A DNA stretch of 64,000 nt from NCBI RefSeq assembly GCF_002849695.1, contig NZ_CP018937.1, positions 4,588,001 to 4,652,000 on the forward strand, written 5' to 3'. The translations under genes were made by a program, and so were the position numbers. The DNA comes from Bacteroides fragilis. Its GTDB lineage: Bacteria; Bacteroidota; Bacteroidia; Bacteroidales; Bacteroidaceae. The notes beneath the pieces were generated by a model, which was not told the origin of the DNA, searched no databases, and was given only the letters and a program-made list of their open reading frames with translations. Positions within the stretch are counted from its first letter, which is position 1. Every line of letters begins with the position of its first letter. Of the stretch, positions 34,769 to 43,771 are shown one piece after another.

Positions 34769-35299
34769 ATGATGACATTAAGCCGTATTACGAGTGCTGA
34801 CGATTCACGTCTGAACCGTTTGATTCCTTTGTACGAGGAGTCTTTTCCCGAAAGTGAGAGAAGAAAAATCGGGCAGTTGAAACGAATGATTGAGAACCAT
34901 ACCCCCATGTATTTCAATGCTATTGAATGTGATGGAGAGTTGAGTGGAATGTTTGTATACTGGGATATGGGTGATTTCTACTATTTGGAACACCTGGCTG
35001 TATTCCCGGAAATGCGGAATAAAAAGATAGGGCAGCAGGTGCTTGATTATGTGGCCGGACACCTGAAAGGGCTGCGCCTGCTGGAAGTAGAGCCTACGGA
35101 AGATGAAATGACTACCCGGCGCGTGAACTATTATCGGCGTAACGGATACAAGGTGCTCGATAAAACCTATGTACAGCCTTCTTATCATGCTATGGAGAAC
35201 GCCTGTCCACTTTGGATTATGGGAAATGAAGATTCTCTCCGGCTGTCTGAACAGGTGGAAAGAATTAAAGAGGAAGTGTATAGGCAGCAGATAGGATGA
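34769..35299 (+). CDS. GNAT family N-acetyltransferase
   Basis: This cytoplasmic acetyltransferase has 176 residues. The acetyl-CoA-binding region is HLAVFPEMRNKKIGQQVLDYV (beta4 plus the R/Q-x-x-G-x-G/A-like loop), followed by RRNGYKVLDKTY near the end. The N-terminal half with LYEESFPESERRKI is typical of a Bacteroidetes GNAT subgroup. The acceptor substrate is unknown. It is monocistronic, with a TATCTTTG box upstream and a long hairpin repeat (35325-35397) just downstream. Confidence 0.85.
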   Translation: MMTLSRITSADDSRLNRLIPLYEESFPESERRKIGQLKRMIENHTPMYFNAIECDGELSGMFVYWDMGDFYYLEHLAVFPEMRNKKIGQQVLDYVAGHLKGLRLLEVEPTEDEMTTRRVNYYRRNGYKVLDKTYVQPSYHAMENACPLWIMGNEDSLRLSEQVERIKEEVYRQQIG

Positions 35300-35324
35300 G
35301 GCCTTATAAATGTGTCAAAACTAT

Positions 35325-35397
35325 CGCTGGCTCCACAGAAAAACAGAGATCGAGTAGGTCTCGGTCTTAATTTCTGTGTTAATCTGTGGAGGCAGCG
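35325..35397. repeat. Long intergenic hairpin repeat
   Basis: CGCTG-CTCCACAGA at the left pairs with TCTGTGGAG-CAGCG at the right, with one mismatch per arm. Inner words (ACAGAGAT, TTTCTGTGTT) also pair. It lies between the converging GNAT and uxuA genes and shares CTGTGTTAATCTGTGG with other intergenic repeats of this type. It may act as a bidirectional terminator, although no strong T-run follows. Confidence 0.7.
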
Positions 35398-35433
35398 GTG
35401 GGTGAAAAGGTCTTTTACTGCCTTTTCGTGTTT

Positions 35434-36639
35434 TTAAAAGATTGATTTTGCAATTCCCATTTCCAGTCCTCTTAGCTCGGCAAGTCCGCGCAGGCGTCCA
35501 ATGCAGGAGTATCCCGGATTGGTTTTCTTCTTTAAATCGTCCACCATTTGGTGTCCATGATCCGGACGCATGGGGATAGATACTTTTCTTCTCTGTTGTA
35601 ATTCAAGGAAAGCTTTCATGACCCGATACATATCTACGTCTCCTTCCAGGTGGTTGGCTTCGTAGAAATTTCCTTCGGAATCTCGCTGAGTGCTTCGGAA
35701 GTGGACAAAATTGATACGATCGCCGAATTGTTTCATCATACCTTCCAGGTCGTTGGCACTGCTTACTCCAAGTGATCCGGTACAGAGACAAAGCCCGTTC
35801 GATTCATTAGGCACAGCATCGATCAGTGCCTGAAAATCGGCCGCACAACTCATGATACGCGGTAAACCCAGAATGGGGCAGGGTGGGTCATCCGGATGAA
35901 TCACCAGCTTTACACCGGCCTCGTCTGCTACCGCAGTCACTTCTTTCAGGAAGTAGATTAAGTGGGCACGTAGCTTATCCGCGTCGATACCTTTGTAACG
36001 ATTCAGTTCCTGTTGAAACTGCTCCAGCGTGAAACTCTCTTCCGAACCGGGAAGTCCGGCAATCATATTACGGACAAGGAGTTGTTTCTCCGTTGCGTCC
36101 ATCTGTTCGAAACGAATTTTTGCTTTGGCTTTTTCTTCATCGGTATAGTCGTTCTCTGCACCCGGTCGTTTCAGTAAGAAAAGATCGAAAGCGATAAAAG
36201 CGGCACGTTCAAAACGAAGTGCTTTGGAGCCATCGGGTAGGGTATAGGCAAGATCGGTGCGAGTCCAGTCGAGTACGGGCATAAAATTGTAGGTAACGAT
36301 ATGAATGCCACATTTACCGAGGTTACGTAAGCTCTCTTTGTAGTTTTCGATGTATTTTCTGTAATCGCCTGTCTGGGTTTTGATGTGCTCGTGTACCGGG
36401 ACACTTTCTACTACCGACCATCGCAGACCGACGGATTCGATCAGTTCCTTTCGTTTCATAATTTCTTCTACAGTCCATACTTCGCCATTAGGGATGTGGT
36501 GGAGAGCGTTGACAATTCCCGTAGCTCCGGCTTGTTTAATGTCCCAAAGGCTGACAGGATCATCCGGTCCATACCAGCGCCAGGTTTGTTCGGAAAGAAA
36601 GAGTTTATTCTTTGATGAAGTGATATAAGGTTGATTCAT
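35434..36639 (-). CDS. uxuA: Mannonate dehydratase
   Basis: UxuA dehydrates D-mannonate to 2-keto-3-deoxygluconate in glucuronate breakdown. The 401-residue protein opens with LSEQTWRWYGPDDPVSL, then WSVVESVPVHEHIK. It contains VKLVIHPDDPPCPILGLPRI (metal and substrate binding), NFVHFRSTQRD and MRPDHGHQMVDD, all conserved in the family. It follows the SDR gene by 84 bp on the same strand, forming a two-gene hexuronate module. uxaC, kdgK and kdgA are not in the window. Confidence 0.95.
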   Translation of the reverse strand: MNQPYITSSKNKLFLSEQTWRWYGPDDPVSLWDIKQAGATGIVNALHHIPNGEVWTVEEIMKRKELIESVGLRWSVVESVPVHEHIKTQTGDYRKYIENYKESLRNLGKCGIHIVTYNFMPVLDWTRTDLAYTLPDGSKALRFERAAFIAFDLFLLKRPGAENDYTDEEKAKAKIRFEQMDATEKQLLVRNMIAGLPGSEESFTLEQFQQELNRYKGIDADKLRAHLIYFLKEVTAVADEAGVKLVIHPDDPPCPILGLPRIMSCAADFQALIDAVPNESNGLCLCTGSLGVSSANDLEGMMKQFGDRINFVHFRSTQRDSEGNFYEANHLEGDVDMYRVMKAFLELQQRRKVSIPMRPDHGHQMVDDLKKKTNPGYSCIGRLRGLAELRGLEMGIAKSIF

Positions 36640-36723
36640 AAGTCATTTTTTACTTTTGAAAGTAGGTTTAATCATTCTGTTCGTTTTATCTCTGGGGAGG
36701 GAAGATGCATGGGAGAGGTCTCT

Positions 36724-37536
36724 TTACATTGCAAAAGCATTGAATCCGCCGTCCACTATGGCCACAGTGCCCGTTACGAAGCTTGCTGCGTCGCTGATCA
36801 GGTATTGTATTGTGCCGCATAACTCTTCAGCGCGTCCCATACGTCCGAATGGGGTTTGGCGGATGACATCCTGTCCCCGTTGAGTATATGTTCCGTCCGG
36901 ATTGGTTAGTAAAGTGCGGTTCTGCTCTGTCAGGAAGAAACCGGGGGCAATGGCATTTATACGGATTCCTTCACCAAACTTTTTGGCTATTTCTGTGGCC
37001 ATAAATGCGGTAAAGTTGGAAATGCCTGCTTTGGAAGCCGAATAACCGGCCACACGTGTCAAAGGCCGGAAAGCTGCCATTGAGGAGAAATTGACAATAG
37101 CTCCGCTTTTCTGCTCTGTCATCGGTTTTAGAAATACTTGTGTCGGCAATACGGTACCGGTCAGATTAAGATCCACTACCTTCTGAAATTCATCTATTTT
37201 CAGATCGAAGATGTCACTTGCCGGTGCAATCGTAGCTCCCGGCATATTGCCGCCTGCCGCATTGAGCAATGCGTCTACCCGCCCATAAGCTTTTAATATA
37301 TCTGCCAGGTTCTGTTCAAGGATGTTCCGGTCGAGTACATTGGTTGCCAGGAACAGAGCTTCGCCCCCTTTGGCGCATATTGTTTTTACTATCTCGTTGC
37401 CCACTTCGGCTTTACGTCCGAGGATAACGACCTTGGCACCTTCTTCTGCCAGATGGACTGCAATTGTTTTTCCCAATACTCCTGTTCCACCGGTAATGAC
37501 CACTACCTTATCCTTTACACTAAATAAGTTTGCCAT
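36724..37536 (-). CDS. SDR oxidoreductase, probable fructuronate reductase
   Basis: This is a short-chain dehydrogenase of 270 residues. The NAD(P)-binding TGGTGVLGKTIAVHLAE, the NNAG-like LNAAGGNMPG, and the catalytic Tyr-Lys in GYSASKAGISNF are all visible. Placed directly before uxuA, it probably reduces D-fructuronate to D-mannonate, as SDR-type mannonate oxidoreductases do in Bacteroidetes in place of the UxuB long-chain family. The function is inferred from context. A TATATTTG box lies 62 bp upstream. Confidence 0.85.
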   Translation of the reverse strand: MANLFSVKDKVVVITGGTGVLGKTIAVHLAEEGAKVVILGRKAEVGNEIVKTICAKGGEALFLATNVLDRNILEQNLADILKAYGRVDALLNAAGGNMPGATIAPASDIFDLKIDEFQKVVDLNLTGTVLPTQVFLKPMTEQKSGAIVNFSSMAAFRPLTRVAGYSASKAGISNFTAFMATEIAKKFGEGIRINAIAPGFFLTEQNRTLLTNPDGTYTQRGQDVIRQTPFGRMGRAEELCGTIQYLISDAASFVTGTVAIVDGGFNAFAM

Positions 37537-37597
37537 ACTATTATATTTTAAGTTTAAATTTCTTCTTCTATAGCTCCGTTATCGCACACGCAGCATG

Positions 37598-37605
37598 CAA
37601 ATATA
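37598..37605 (-). promoter_or_regulatory. -7 box for SDR-uxuA
   Basis: TATATTTG on the minus strand, 62 bp before the SDR ATG. Confidence 0.5.
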
Positions 37606-37665
37606 GTTATAAAGTTGATGGAACGGTTCAAAAAAGGAAGGAAATTAATTTTTGGTCAACTCCTT

Positions 37666-38310
37666 TTATCGGGGATTGGCTATTGTTTGTTGCAGTATTA
37701 ACAAACTTTCCGGTCCCATATTGAATAAGAGGTCGATGATACTCAGGTTGGGCAGGAATCCGTGGCGGGTTTCGAAAACCTGATAGTAAGGTTGGGGAAT
37801 AAATTCCGGATCGGCTTGGCGGAAATTCTTTTTGGGATGGATGGCTTCCCGGAAGTCTATTTCGTTCGGGGCGAAGTCCGCTTTATATTCGGTGGTTCGT
37901 TCCGTATCAGGTTGTATATCTATCAGCTTGCATACAAGCCGGCACAATTCTTCATTGAAATCTGTGAGGAATTCATATTTCTTTTCATAGAAAGGGCGAA
38001 AATCGTCTTTATAATATTCAAAAAAAGGGGTGCTGTTATAGGCCGATTCCATTGCATTCCAGTGCAGATGCCTCCAGTTGCCATGGTCGGAAATCCGGAT
38101 ATCCTTCATCGGACATTTCGGGTTTTCCGGTTTTACGGTAGGAACAGAAAGTGCCAGTTCTCCCTCCGGACCTGCAATAGTACAGCGGTTCCGGTAAGTC
38201 TGTTTCATGTAATGATCGTGCTGCTCGATGAATATTTTATCGTAATTCAACAGTTTACTATAATATTCTATGGGTGCCAGGTAGGCAGAAGAGAGATAAG
38301 CGACTTTCAT
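37666..38310 (-). CDS. WbqC family protein
   Basis: A cytoplasmic protein of 214 residues matching the WbqC-like family: it starts MKVAYLSSAYLAPIEYY, then QTYRNRCTIAGPEG, then HWRHLHW-type aromatics (NWRHLHWNAMESAY). WbqC proteins occur in O-antigen clusters and elsewhere, with no established activity. It is 62 bp after the second signal peptidase gene and is probably the last gene of dapB-lepB-lepB-wbqC, a gene order I recall as common in Bacteroidales. Confidence 0.8.
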   Translation of the reverse strand: MKVAYLSSAYLAPIEYYSKLLNYDKIFIEQHDHYMKQTYRNRCTIAGPEGELALSVPTVKPENPKCPMKDIRISDHGNWRHLHWNAMESAYNSTPFFEYYKDDFRPFYEKKYEFLTDFNEELCRLVCKLIDIQPDTERTTEYKADFAPNEIDFREAIHPKKNFRQADPEFIPQPYYQVFETRHGFLPNLSIIDLLFNMGPESLLILQQTIANPR

Positions 38311-38372
38311 GGGTGGTTGATACTTTATGATTACTTGGTTGCTGATATCTAATTTGTGGTTTGTGGGACTGA

Positions 38373-39308
38373 CTACTTCACCGGTTGGAAGAATCGGTTC
38401 CAGCGGTATCCGTTGAAGATTCCCGTATGGTCTTTCTTTGAGAACCAGATTCGTGAAGCTTTCCCAATGACATGGTCTTGCGGCACAAAGCCGAACAAGC
38501 GGGAATCGGAGAGATTTACCGAGTTATTGGAAGCCATCCAGTAATAATCTTTAGTAAAATAGCAATGCTGTGAAGGGCGACCTTCGATGTAGAGCGTATC
38601 GTTCCGGATTTCCGCTTGTTTGCCTTCATGCAACACCAGCGTATTCCGCAACAGGGTCCTGTTCCACGGATAAACTCTGACGGTCTTTCCTTTGCCAGGG
38701 ATGATGAGCGGTTTAGTCTCTTCCTGCCGGCTTTGGCTCAGAGGTTGTATCCAGCTTTTTCCGTTCATCGCCTGTTCAAGCAGATAATATTCGTAACGGC
38801 TGAAGCTTCGTACATTCTTGCCTTCATGCTGCCCCATCAGTTCGTTGGAGCCGATGGAAAGAATAGAAAGTAGTGAGTCTAACTGCTGTTCCTTGGTCTG
38901 TGGATAAGTGTAGAGTTGTTTCCGGTCCGGTCCGAGTTGTGTGTTGCGGTCTACTACATTGAATAGTGAATCGATAAGCAAAGTATCTCCCGGTACACCG
39001 ATACACCGGCTGATATAGATTTCTCTCCGGTCGATGACCGGTTCTTTGATAGCCGCGGGATTATTGAATACGACGATGTCGTCTTTATCAATGCGCCTTG
39101 GATTCCAGCGGTGGTAGGAGAACAGTGACATATAAGGTACCCGAAGTCCGTAGCTCCACTTATTGACCAGAATACGTTCGCCTTGGAAAAGGGAGTTCTC
39201 CATGCCCGATGAAGGTATCAGGCATGAGGTAAAAGCAAAGCCGCGGAGCAATAATACGATAACTATTGCTCCGGCAAATGCTATAATCCATTTAAATCCC
39301 TTTCTCAT
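38373..39308 (-). CDS. Signal peptidase I paralogue lacking the Ser/Lys dyad
   Basis: This S26-fold membrane protein of 311 residues has one N-terminal helix (WIIAFAGAIVIVLLL). It aligns over its full length with the adjacent LepB, but the catalytic positions are changed. Box B reads IPSSGMENSL, with Gly35 where E. coli LepB has Ser90. Box D reads YISRCIGVPGD, with Ser100 where Lys145 is expected. Box E reads SNNSVNLSDSR in place of GDN..NSADSR. It is therefore probably inactive as a Ser/Lys signal peptidase, or uses other residues. It lies 6 bp after the intact lepB and may act as a partner subunit. Confidence 0.85.
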   Translation of the reverse strand: MRKGFKWIIAFAGAIVIVLLLRGFAFTSCLIPSSGMENSLFQGERILVNKWSYGLRVPYMSLFSYHRWNPRRIDKDDIVVFNNPAAIKEPVIDRREIYISRCIGVPGDTLLIDSLFNVVDRNTQLGPDRKQLYTYPQTKEQQLDSLLSILSIGSNELMGQHEGKNVRSFSRYEYYLLEQAMNGKSWIQPLSQSRQEETKPLIIPGKGKTVRVYPWNRTLLRNTLVLHEGKQAEIRNDTLYIEGRPSQHCYFTKDYYWMASNNSVNLSDSRLFGFVPQDHVIGKASRIWFSKKDHTGIFNGYRWNRFFQPVK

Positions 39309-39314
39309 TACTAC

Positions 39315-40799
39315 TTAGTCTACCCACTTAAAGATGCGGTTCCAGCGGATTTTACCGTCAAACCAGCCACGGTCTTTATCCAATGACAGCCATACGACGA
39401 TCGGTTTACCTACTACGTGGTCTTCGGGTACGAATCCCCAATAACGGGAATCAGCCGAATTATGCCGGTTATCACCCATCATCCAGTAATAATCCAGCTG
39501 GAAAGTATACTGGTCTGTCTTCACACCGTTAATGTAGATTCCGTCTTCTTTCTGTTCCAGTTTATTGCCTTCGTAGGCAGTGATGCAACGTTCGTAGATA
39601 GGCAGATTATCCGGAGTCAGCGTGATAGTGGCTCCCTTTGCCGGAATCCAGATAGGGCCGTAATTGCTGCGGTTCCAGTGAGTATATAAATTCAGAGGAT
39701 ACATGTCTCCGGCATAATCTTCCGGCTCTATCACGATTTTGCTGATCAACTTTTTGTTGGCGGACAGAGTATCATACATTTTTTTTGTGAGCGGAAGGTG
39801 ATATACAGGATTCAGCCTGCCTTGGGCGTTTCGTCCATCCATTCCTAACTCAACCAACCCTTCTTCATAACCTGCTCCTTCGGGAGTTAATCCCTGGTCG
39901 GCTTTACTGATCCCCAGTTCGCGGAACATCTCTTCTGTGATATACGGACCCGTAGTTTGCACAAAGTAGTTGAATTGCAGGTTCTCAGGGTTTTCTATTG
40001 CCTTCCCGTCAATCATCACCTGACCGTTGATAATTTGGAGTGTATCGCCCGGCAGCCCTACACAACGTTTTACGTAATTCTCCCGGCGGTCCACCGGACG
40101 GGTGACAACCTTGCCATACCGTTGGGGATTGGACATTATTTCTTTTCGTCCGGCATTGTAATATAAATCGTATACTGTTTTCTGTTGTTCCCGGGTCAGA
40201 CTGTCCATATTGATCGGATTCGGATAAATCTGCTTCCCGATGTTGTATGCCAGTGTATAAAAGTCGGCATCCGGAAAGTTCAGCGCAACAGTGTCTCCTG
40301 CAGGGAAGTTAAACACTACAATATCGTTCAGTTTTACTTTACCGAACCCGGGCACACGTTTGTATTTCCACTGAGGCCACTCAATGTACGACTTGGTGTT
40401 CAGTATCGGCAGTGTATGCTGTGCCAATGGCATCGATAGCGGAGTATTCGGTACACGGGGACCATAGCTCATCTTGCTTACATACAGGAAGTCTCCCACC
40501 AGCAATGATTTTTCCAGTGAGGAGGATGGGATCTGATAATTCTGAAAGATATAGATGTTCACGAAATATACTGCCACCAAAGCGAAAACGATGGCATCTA
40601 CCCAACTCATTACGCTTCGGACAGTCGGGTTCTTTGACTTCTTCCAGAATGACCAGGGGATTTTCTTGGTAATGTAAACATCGAAAATAAAAGGAACCAC
40701 AATCAGTCCCCACCAGCTTTTCACCCAGATCAGAAAGATCAGATAAAGAAGAATGGCAATGGAACACTTTATCCATTGAGTACGTGTTGCTTTTCTCAT
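39315..40799 (-). CDS. lepB: Signal peptidase I
   Basis: The leader peptidase of the Sec pathway. At 494 residues it is much longer than E. coli LepB (324), with inserts in the periplasmic domain. The N-terminal membrane helices come first. The catalytic Ser94 is in IPSSSLEKSLLVGD and the general-base Lys244 is in RRENYVKRCVGLPGD. Box E, GDNRHNSADSRYWGFVP, is intact. It follows dapB by 4 bp and precedes a dyad-less paralogue by 6 bp, so the two proteins are made together. Confidence 0.94.
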   Translation of the reverse strand: MRKATRTQWIKCSIAILLYLIFLIWVKSWWGLIVVPFIFDVYITKKIPWSFWKKSKNPTVRSVMSWVDAIVFALVAVYFVNIYIFQNYQIPSSSLEKSLLVGDFLYVSKMSYGPRVPNTPLSMPLAQHTLPILNTKSYIEWPQWKYKRVPGFGKVKLNDIVVFNFPAGDTVALNFPDADFYTLAYNIGKQIYPNPINMDSLTREQQKTVYDLYYNAGRKEIMSNPQRYGKVVTRPVDRRENYVKRCVGLPGDTLQIINGQVMIDGKAIENPENLQFNYFVQTTGPYITEEMFRELGISKADQGLTPEGAGYEEGLVELGMDGRNAQGRLNPVYHLPLTKKMYDTLSANKKLISKIVIEPEDYAGDMYPLNLYTHWNRSNYGPIWIPAKGATITLTPDNLPIYERCITAYEGNKLEQKEDGIYINGVKTDQYTFQLDYYWMMGDNRHNSADSRYWGFVPEDHVVGKPIVVWLSLDKDRGWFDGKIRWNRIFKWVD

Positions 40800-40803
40800 G
40801 ATG

Positions 40804-41532
40804 TTAGTCTTTTAAGAATGGGAATAAATCGCTCATACCCAGATAGCCTTCATGGGTTGCTGTGTATTCTGCGGCAAGTACCGCACCCAAAGCAAAACCT
40901 CCCCGGTTTTTGGCATCGTGGGTGATGGAGATACTGTCCGCCTCCGAATCGTAACGGATGGTGTGGATACCGAATACTTCGCCTTCACGGATGGAGTGAA
41001 TCGGCAACTCGTTCGCTGAGTGTGCTTCCTCTTTTACCCAAACGTTTTTACGTTCCATGTTTTCAAGAATACCTTCTGCCAGCGTGATGGCCGTTCCGCT
41101 TGGTGCATCGAGTTTGTGCACGTGGTGGGTTTCACTCATGGTCACGTCATATGCCGGGAGCTGGTTCATTATTTTAGCCAGATACTTATTGACTGCCGAG
41201 AAGATGGCTACGCCCAGGCTGAAATTGGATGACCAGAACAGGGTTTTTCCACCTTTGCTGCATAGTTCCTTTACTTCATCGCCGTGCTCTGCCATCCATC
41301 CGGTACTGCCCGAAACTAACTTTACACCTGCTTTGAAAGCTCTCATATAATTGCTGTAGGCTACCATGGGATTAGTGAACTCAATAGCCACATCTGCCGA
41401 TTTAAACGCTTCGGATTCGAAATCATCCTGATTATTGATGTCGATAATGCTGACAATTTCGTGTCCGCGACTGAGGGCTACTTTTTCGATTTCCCTGCCC
41501 ATTTTTCCGTAACCTATTAATGCTATTTTCAT
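40804..41532 (-). CDS. dapB: 4-hydroxy-tetrahydrodipicolinate reductase
   Basis: DapB reduces hydroxy-tetrahydrodipicolinate in lysine and meso-diaminopimelate synthesis. The 242-residue protein has the nucleotide-binding IALIGYGKMGREI, the STGW motif of the hinge, and the catalytic region SETHHVHKLDAPSGTAITLAEGI with the conserved His pair and Lys. It heads the dapB-lepB-lepB-wbqC operon, with a TATCTTTG box 44 bp upstream. That box faces the divergent DUF2851 promoter only 10 bp away. Confidence 0.95.
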   Translation of the reverse strand: MKIALIGYGKMGREIEKVALSRGHEIVSIIDINNQDDFESEAFKSADVAIEFTNPMVAYSNYMRAFKAGVKLVSGSTGWMAEHGDEVKELCSKGGKTLFWSSNFSLGVAIFSAVNKYLAKIMNQLPAYDVTMSETHHVHKLDAPSGTAITLAEGILENMERKNVWVKEEAHSANELPIHSIREGEVFGIHTIRYDSEADSISITHDAKNRGGFALGAVLAAEYTATHEGYLGMSDLFPFLKD

Positions 41533-41575
41533 TGTTTTACTGACTTTATAGACTTTATATCCAAAATATTAGTCG

Positions 41576-41583
41576 CAAAGATA
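41576..41583 (-). promoter_or_regulatory. -7 box for dapB operon
   Basis: TATCTTTG on the minus strand, 44 bp before the dapB ATG. Confidence 0.6.
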
Positions 41584-41593
41584 GGATTTTTAT

Positions 41594-41601
41594 TACATTT
41601 G
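41594..41601 (+). promoter_or_regulatory. -7 box for DUF2851 gene
   Basis: TACATTTG, 27 bp before the ATG at 41628, back to back with the dapB box. Confidence 0.6.
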
Positions 41602-41627
41602 TCGAGCACATTAACGTCTTGTTAACA

Positions 41628-42896
41628 ATGGAACACCTCCTACACTATGTGTGGAAACACAAAATCTTTCCTCTTCATGAACTGCAAACAACCACCGGGC
41701 TGCCTGTTGAAGTGATTGATACGGGACTGCCGAATCCTAATGCAGGCCCCGATTTTTTTAATGCCAAACTAAAGATTGACGGTACGCTTTGGGTAGGTAA
41801 TGTCGAAATACATGCAGTCTCTTCCGATTGGTTCCGTCACGGGCATGATCATGATATAGCCTATGACTCAGTGATTTTACACATTGCCACGGAAATAGAT
41901 TGTGAGATATACCGCACCAATGGTGAACCTGTCCCGCAACTCCGGTTGGCTTGTCCCCGCCGGGTGAAGGAACATTATGACGAGCTTTGCCGGGCAGACG
42001 TACATCCACCTTGCTATTCGATCTTGGAAACTCTTTCCAAACTAACGGTTCATTCCTGGCTGACAGCTTTACAGACCGAGCGTTTCGATCAGAAGAACCA
42101 GACCATATCCCGGCGGCTTCAGCGCTGCAACCAACATTGGGAGGACGCCTTTTTCATCACGCTGGCACGTAATTTTGGTTTCGGACTGAATGGAGATGCT
42201 TTTGAAGCCTGGGCGAATCTGCTTCCGTTCCGCTCCATCGATAAGCATCGTGACGACCTGACACAAGTGGAGGCTTTCTTCTTTGGACAGGCCGGTTTGC
42301 TGGAGGGAGAACCTGTTGACGATTATTTCAGTTGGATGCAGAAGGAATTCCGTTATCTGCAACATAAGTTTGAACTTCCGCCGGTGATGAATGCTTCTTT
42401 GTGGCGTTTTCTCCGTCTTCGTCCCGGCAATTTTCCACATGTGAGGCTGGCACAACTGGCTTCCCTATATTACAAAGAGCGTTCCCTGTTTTCACGTGTC
42501 ATGGAAGCGCAAACCCTGAAAGAGTTAAAGTCGATCTTCTCCGGCCATACTTCTGCTTATTGGGAGGAGCACTTCATGTTTGGCAGGACCTCTCCCCGGA
42601 AGGAGAAAAGCATCGGTTCCGGTGCAAGGGAACTGATCATTATCAATACGGTCATACCTTTTCTGTATGCTTACGGTTTGCATAAGGCAGACGAAAGGTT
42701 GTGTGAACGCGCAGCTTCATTGCTTGAAGAGTTGAAAGCTGAAAACAACTACGTCACCCGCATGTGGAGCGAAGCCGGAATTCCTGTCCGGACAGCAGCG
42801 GACAGTCAGGCGTTGTTGCAGTTACAGAAGGAATATTGCGACAAGAAGAAATGTCTTTATTGCCGCTTCGGATATGAATACCTGAAACATAAATAA
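41628..42896 (+). CDS. DUF2851 family protein
   Basis: This is a cytoplasmic protein of 422 residues. It begins MEHLLHYVWKHKIFP and contains GLPNPNAGPDFFNAKLKIDG and WVGNVEIHAVSSDW, the signature of DUF2851, a Bacteroidetes-enriched family whose N-terminal portion resembles a nuclease-type fold. The C-terminus has four cysteines (CDKKKCLYCRFGYEYLK). No function is established. The start is fixed by the -7 box at 41594 and the only nearby ATG. It is monocistronic. Confidence 0.82.
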   Translation: MEHLLHYVWKHKIFPLHELQTTTGLPVEVIDTGLPNPNAGPDFFNAKLKIDGTLWVGNVEIHAVSSDWFRHGHDHDIAYDSVILHIATEIDCEIYRTNGEPVPQLRLACPRRVKEHYDELCRADVHPPCYSILETLSKLTVHSWLTALQTERFDQKNQTISRRLQRCNQHWEDAFFITLARNFGFGLNGDAFEAWANLLPFRSIDKHRDDLTQVEAFFFGQAGLLEGEPVDDYFSWMQKEFRYLQHKFELPPVMNASLWRFLRLRPGNFPHVRLAQLASLYYKERSLFSRVMEAQTLKELKSIFSGHTSAYWEEHFMFGRTSPRKEKSIGSGARELIIINTVIPFLYAYGLHKADERLCERAASLLEELKAENNYVTRMWSEAGIPVRTAADSQALLQLQKEYCDKKKCLYCRFGYEYLKHK

Positions 42897-42932
42897 TTCT
42901 GTCCTTCCCGATTGGATATTAGGAAGATATAT

Positions 42933-42940
42933 TATCTTTG
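42933..42940 (+). promoter_or_regulatory. -7 box with 5' UTR hairpin for DUF4348 gene
   Basis: TATCTTTG is followed at once by CCCGC/GCGGG (42941-42957, 7-nt loop), so the transcript would begin close to a small hairpin. Confidence 0.5.
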
Positions 42941-42989
42941 CCCGCTGAAAATGCGGGGTGGGATTCCCCGTCTTAATAACCCATTCATT

Positions 42990-43550
42990 ATGAAAGTGAA
43001 AAGATTTGTGCTTTGTCTGTTTATGCTTACCCTGATGGGAGGCATTTGCTTTATTTCCTGTGGAAATACTTCGAAAGCGAAGGCAGAGAGTGCCGCTACT
43101 GCGGAAACGGCTGATGAACCTTTCCAGACGTTTCTGAAGAAGTTCACCTCAAGTGCTTCTTTCCAGTATACCCGTGTGAAATTTCCGTTAAAAACTCCCA
43201 TCACTCTGATGACGGACGATGGAAATAGCGAGAAAACCTTCCCCTTTACACAAGAGAAATGGCCGTTGCTGGATGGCGAGACTCTAAAAGAGGAACGCAT
43301 TACCCAGGAGGAAGGAGGAATCTATGTTTCTAAATTTACGGTGAACGAACCTACCCATAAAGAGTTTGAAGCTGGGTATGAGGAGTCGGAAGTTGACTTA
43401 CGTGTGATATTCGACTTGATTGACGGTAAATGGTATGTAACTGATTGCTATACCGGGTGGTATGGATACGATCTGCCGATTGACGATTTGAATGAAACTG
43501 TGAAGCAGGTGAAAGAAGAGAATCAGACTTTTAAAGAATTGCATCCGTAG
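42990..43550 (+). CDS. DUF4348 lipoprotein
   Basis: This exported lipoprotein has 186 residues, a signal MKVKRFVLCLFMLTLMGG and the lipobox CFISC. After an Ala/Glu-rich linker comes a domain with FQTFLKKFTSSASFQYTRVKFPL, FTQEKWPLLD and GKWYVTDCYTGWYG, which matches DUF4348 of Bacteroides. The function is unknown. The frame extends back to 42912, but the -7 box at 42933 and the signal peptide place the start here. The 22-bp repeat array starts 111 bp after the stop. Confidence 0.72.
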   Translation: MKVKRFVLCLFMLTLMGGICFISCGNTSKAKAESAATAETADEPFQTFLKKFTSSASFQYTRVKFPLKTPITLMTDDGNSEKTFPFTQEKWPLLDGETLKEERITQEEGGIYVSKFTVNEPTHKEFEAGYEESEVDLRVIFDLIDGKWYVTDCYTGWYGYDLPIDDLNETVKQVKEENQTFKELHP

Positions 43551-43660
43551 AGAATCTGGTATCAGGGGGAGGATCACTCAAGGACTCCCTCTCTTTTAAA
43601 GAAAAGATAGGTTACTGCTCCAAGGTATGTAGGTCGACTAACATCGCCGTGTGCTGGTCA

Positions 43661-43771
43661 AGATTTTACGTACCGGAGTAAATGGTTTTACGTACCGAGG
43701 TAAATGGCTTTACATGCCGACGTAAAAGCCTTTACATGCCGGGGTAAATGCTTTTACATCGAAAGGAAAAT
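43661..43771. repeat. 22-bp tandem palindromic array
   Basis: Five units start at 43661 (23 bp), 43684, 43706, 43728 and 43750, the last four exactly 22 bp long. Each of the first four has TTTAC, 8 bases, then GTAAA, so each can fold alone. The centres vary (TACGTACCG, ACATGCCG). The fifth unit is degenerate. It lies between the DUF4348 gene and the convergent dus gene. No promoter or ORF is seen in the gap 43551-43849. Confidence 0.85.

Noticed and set aside
43661..43771. Possible CRISPR array
   Set aside because: The units are 22 bp in total with no distinct long spacers, the repeat arms are only 5 bp, and no cas genes are present.
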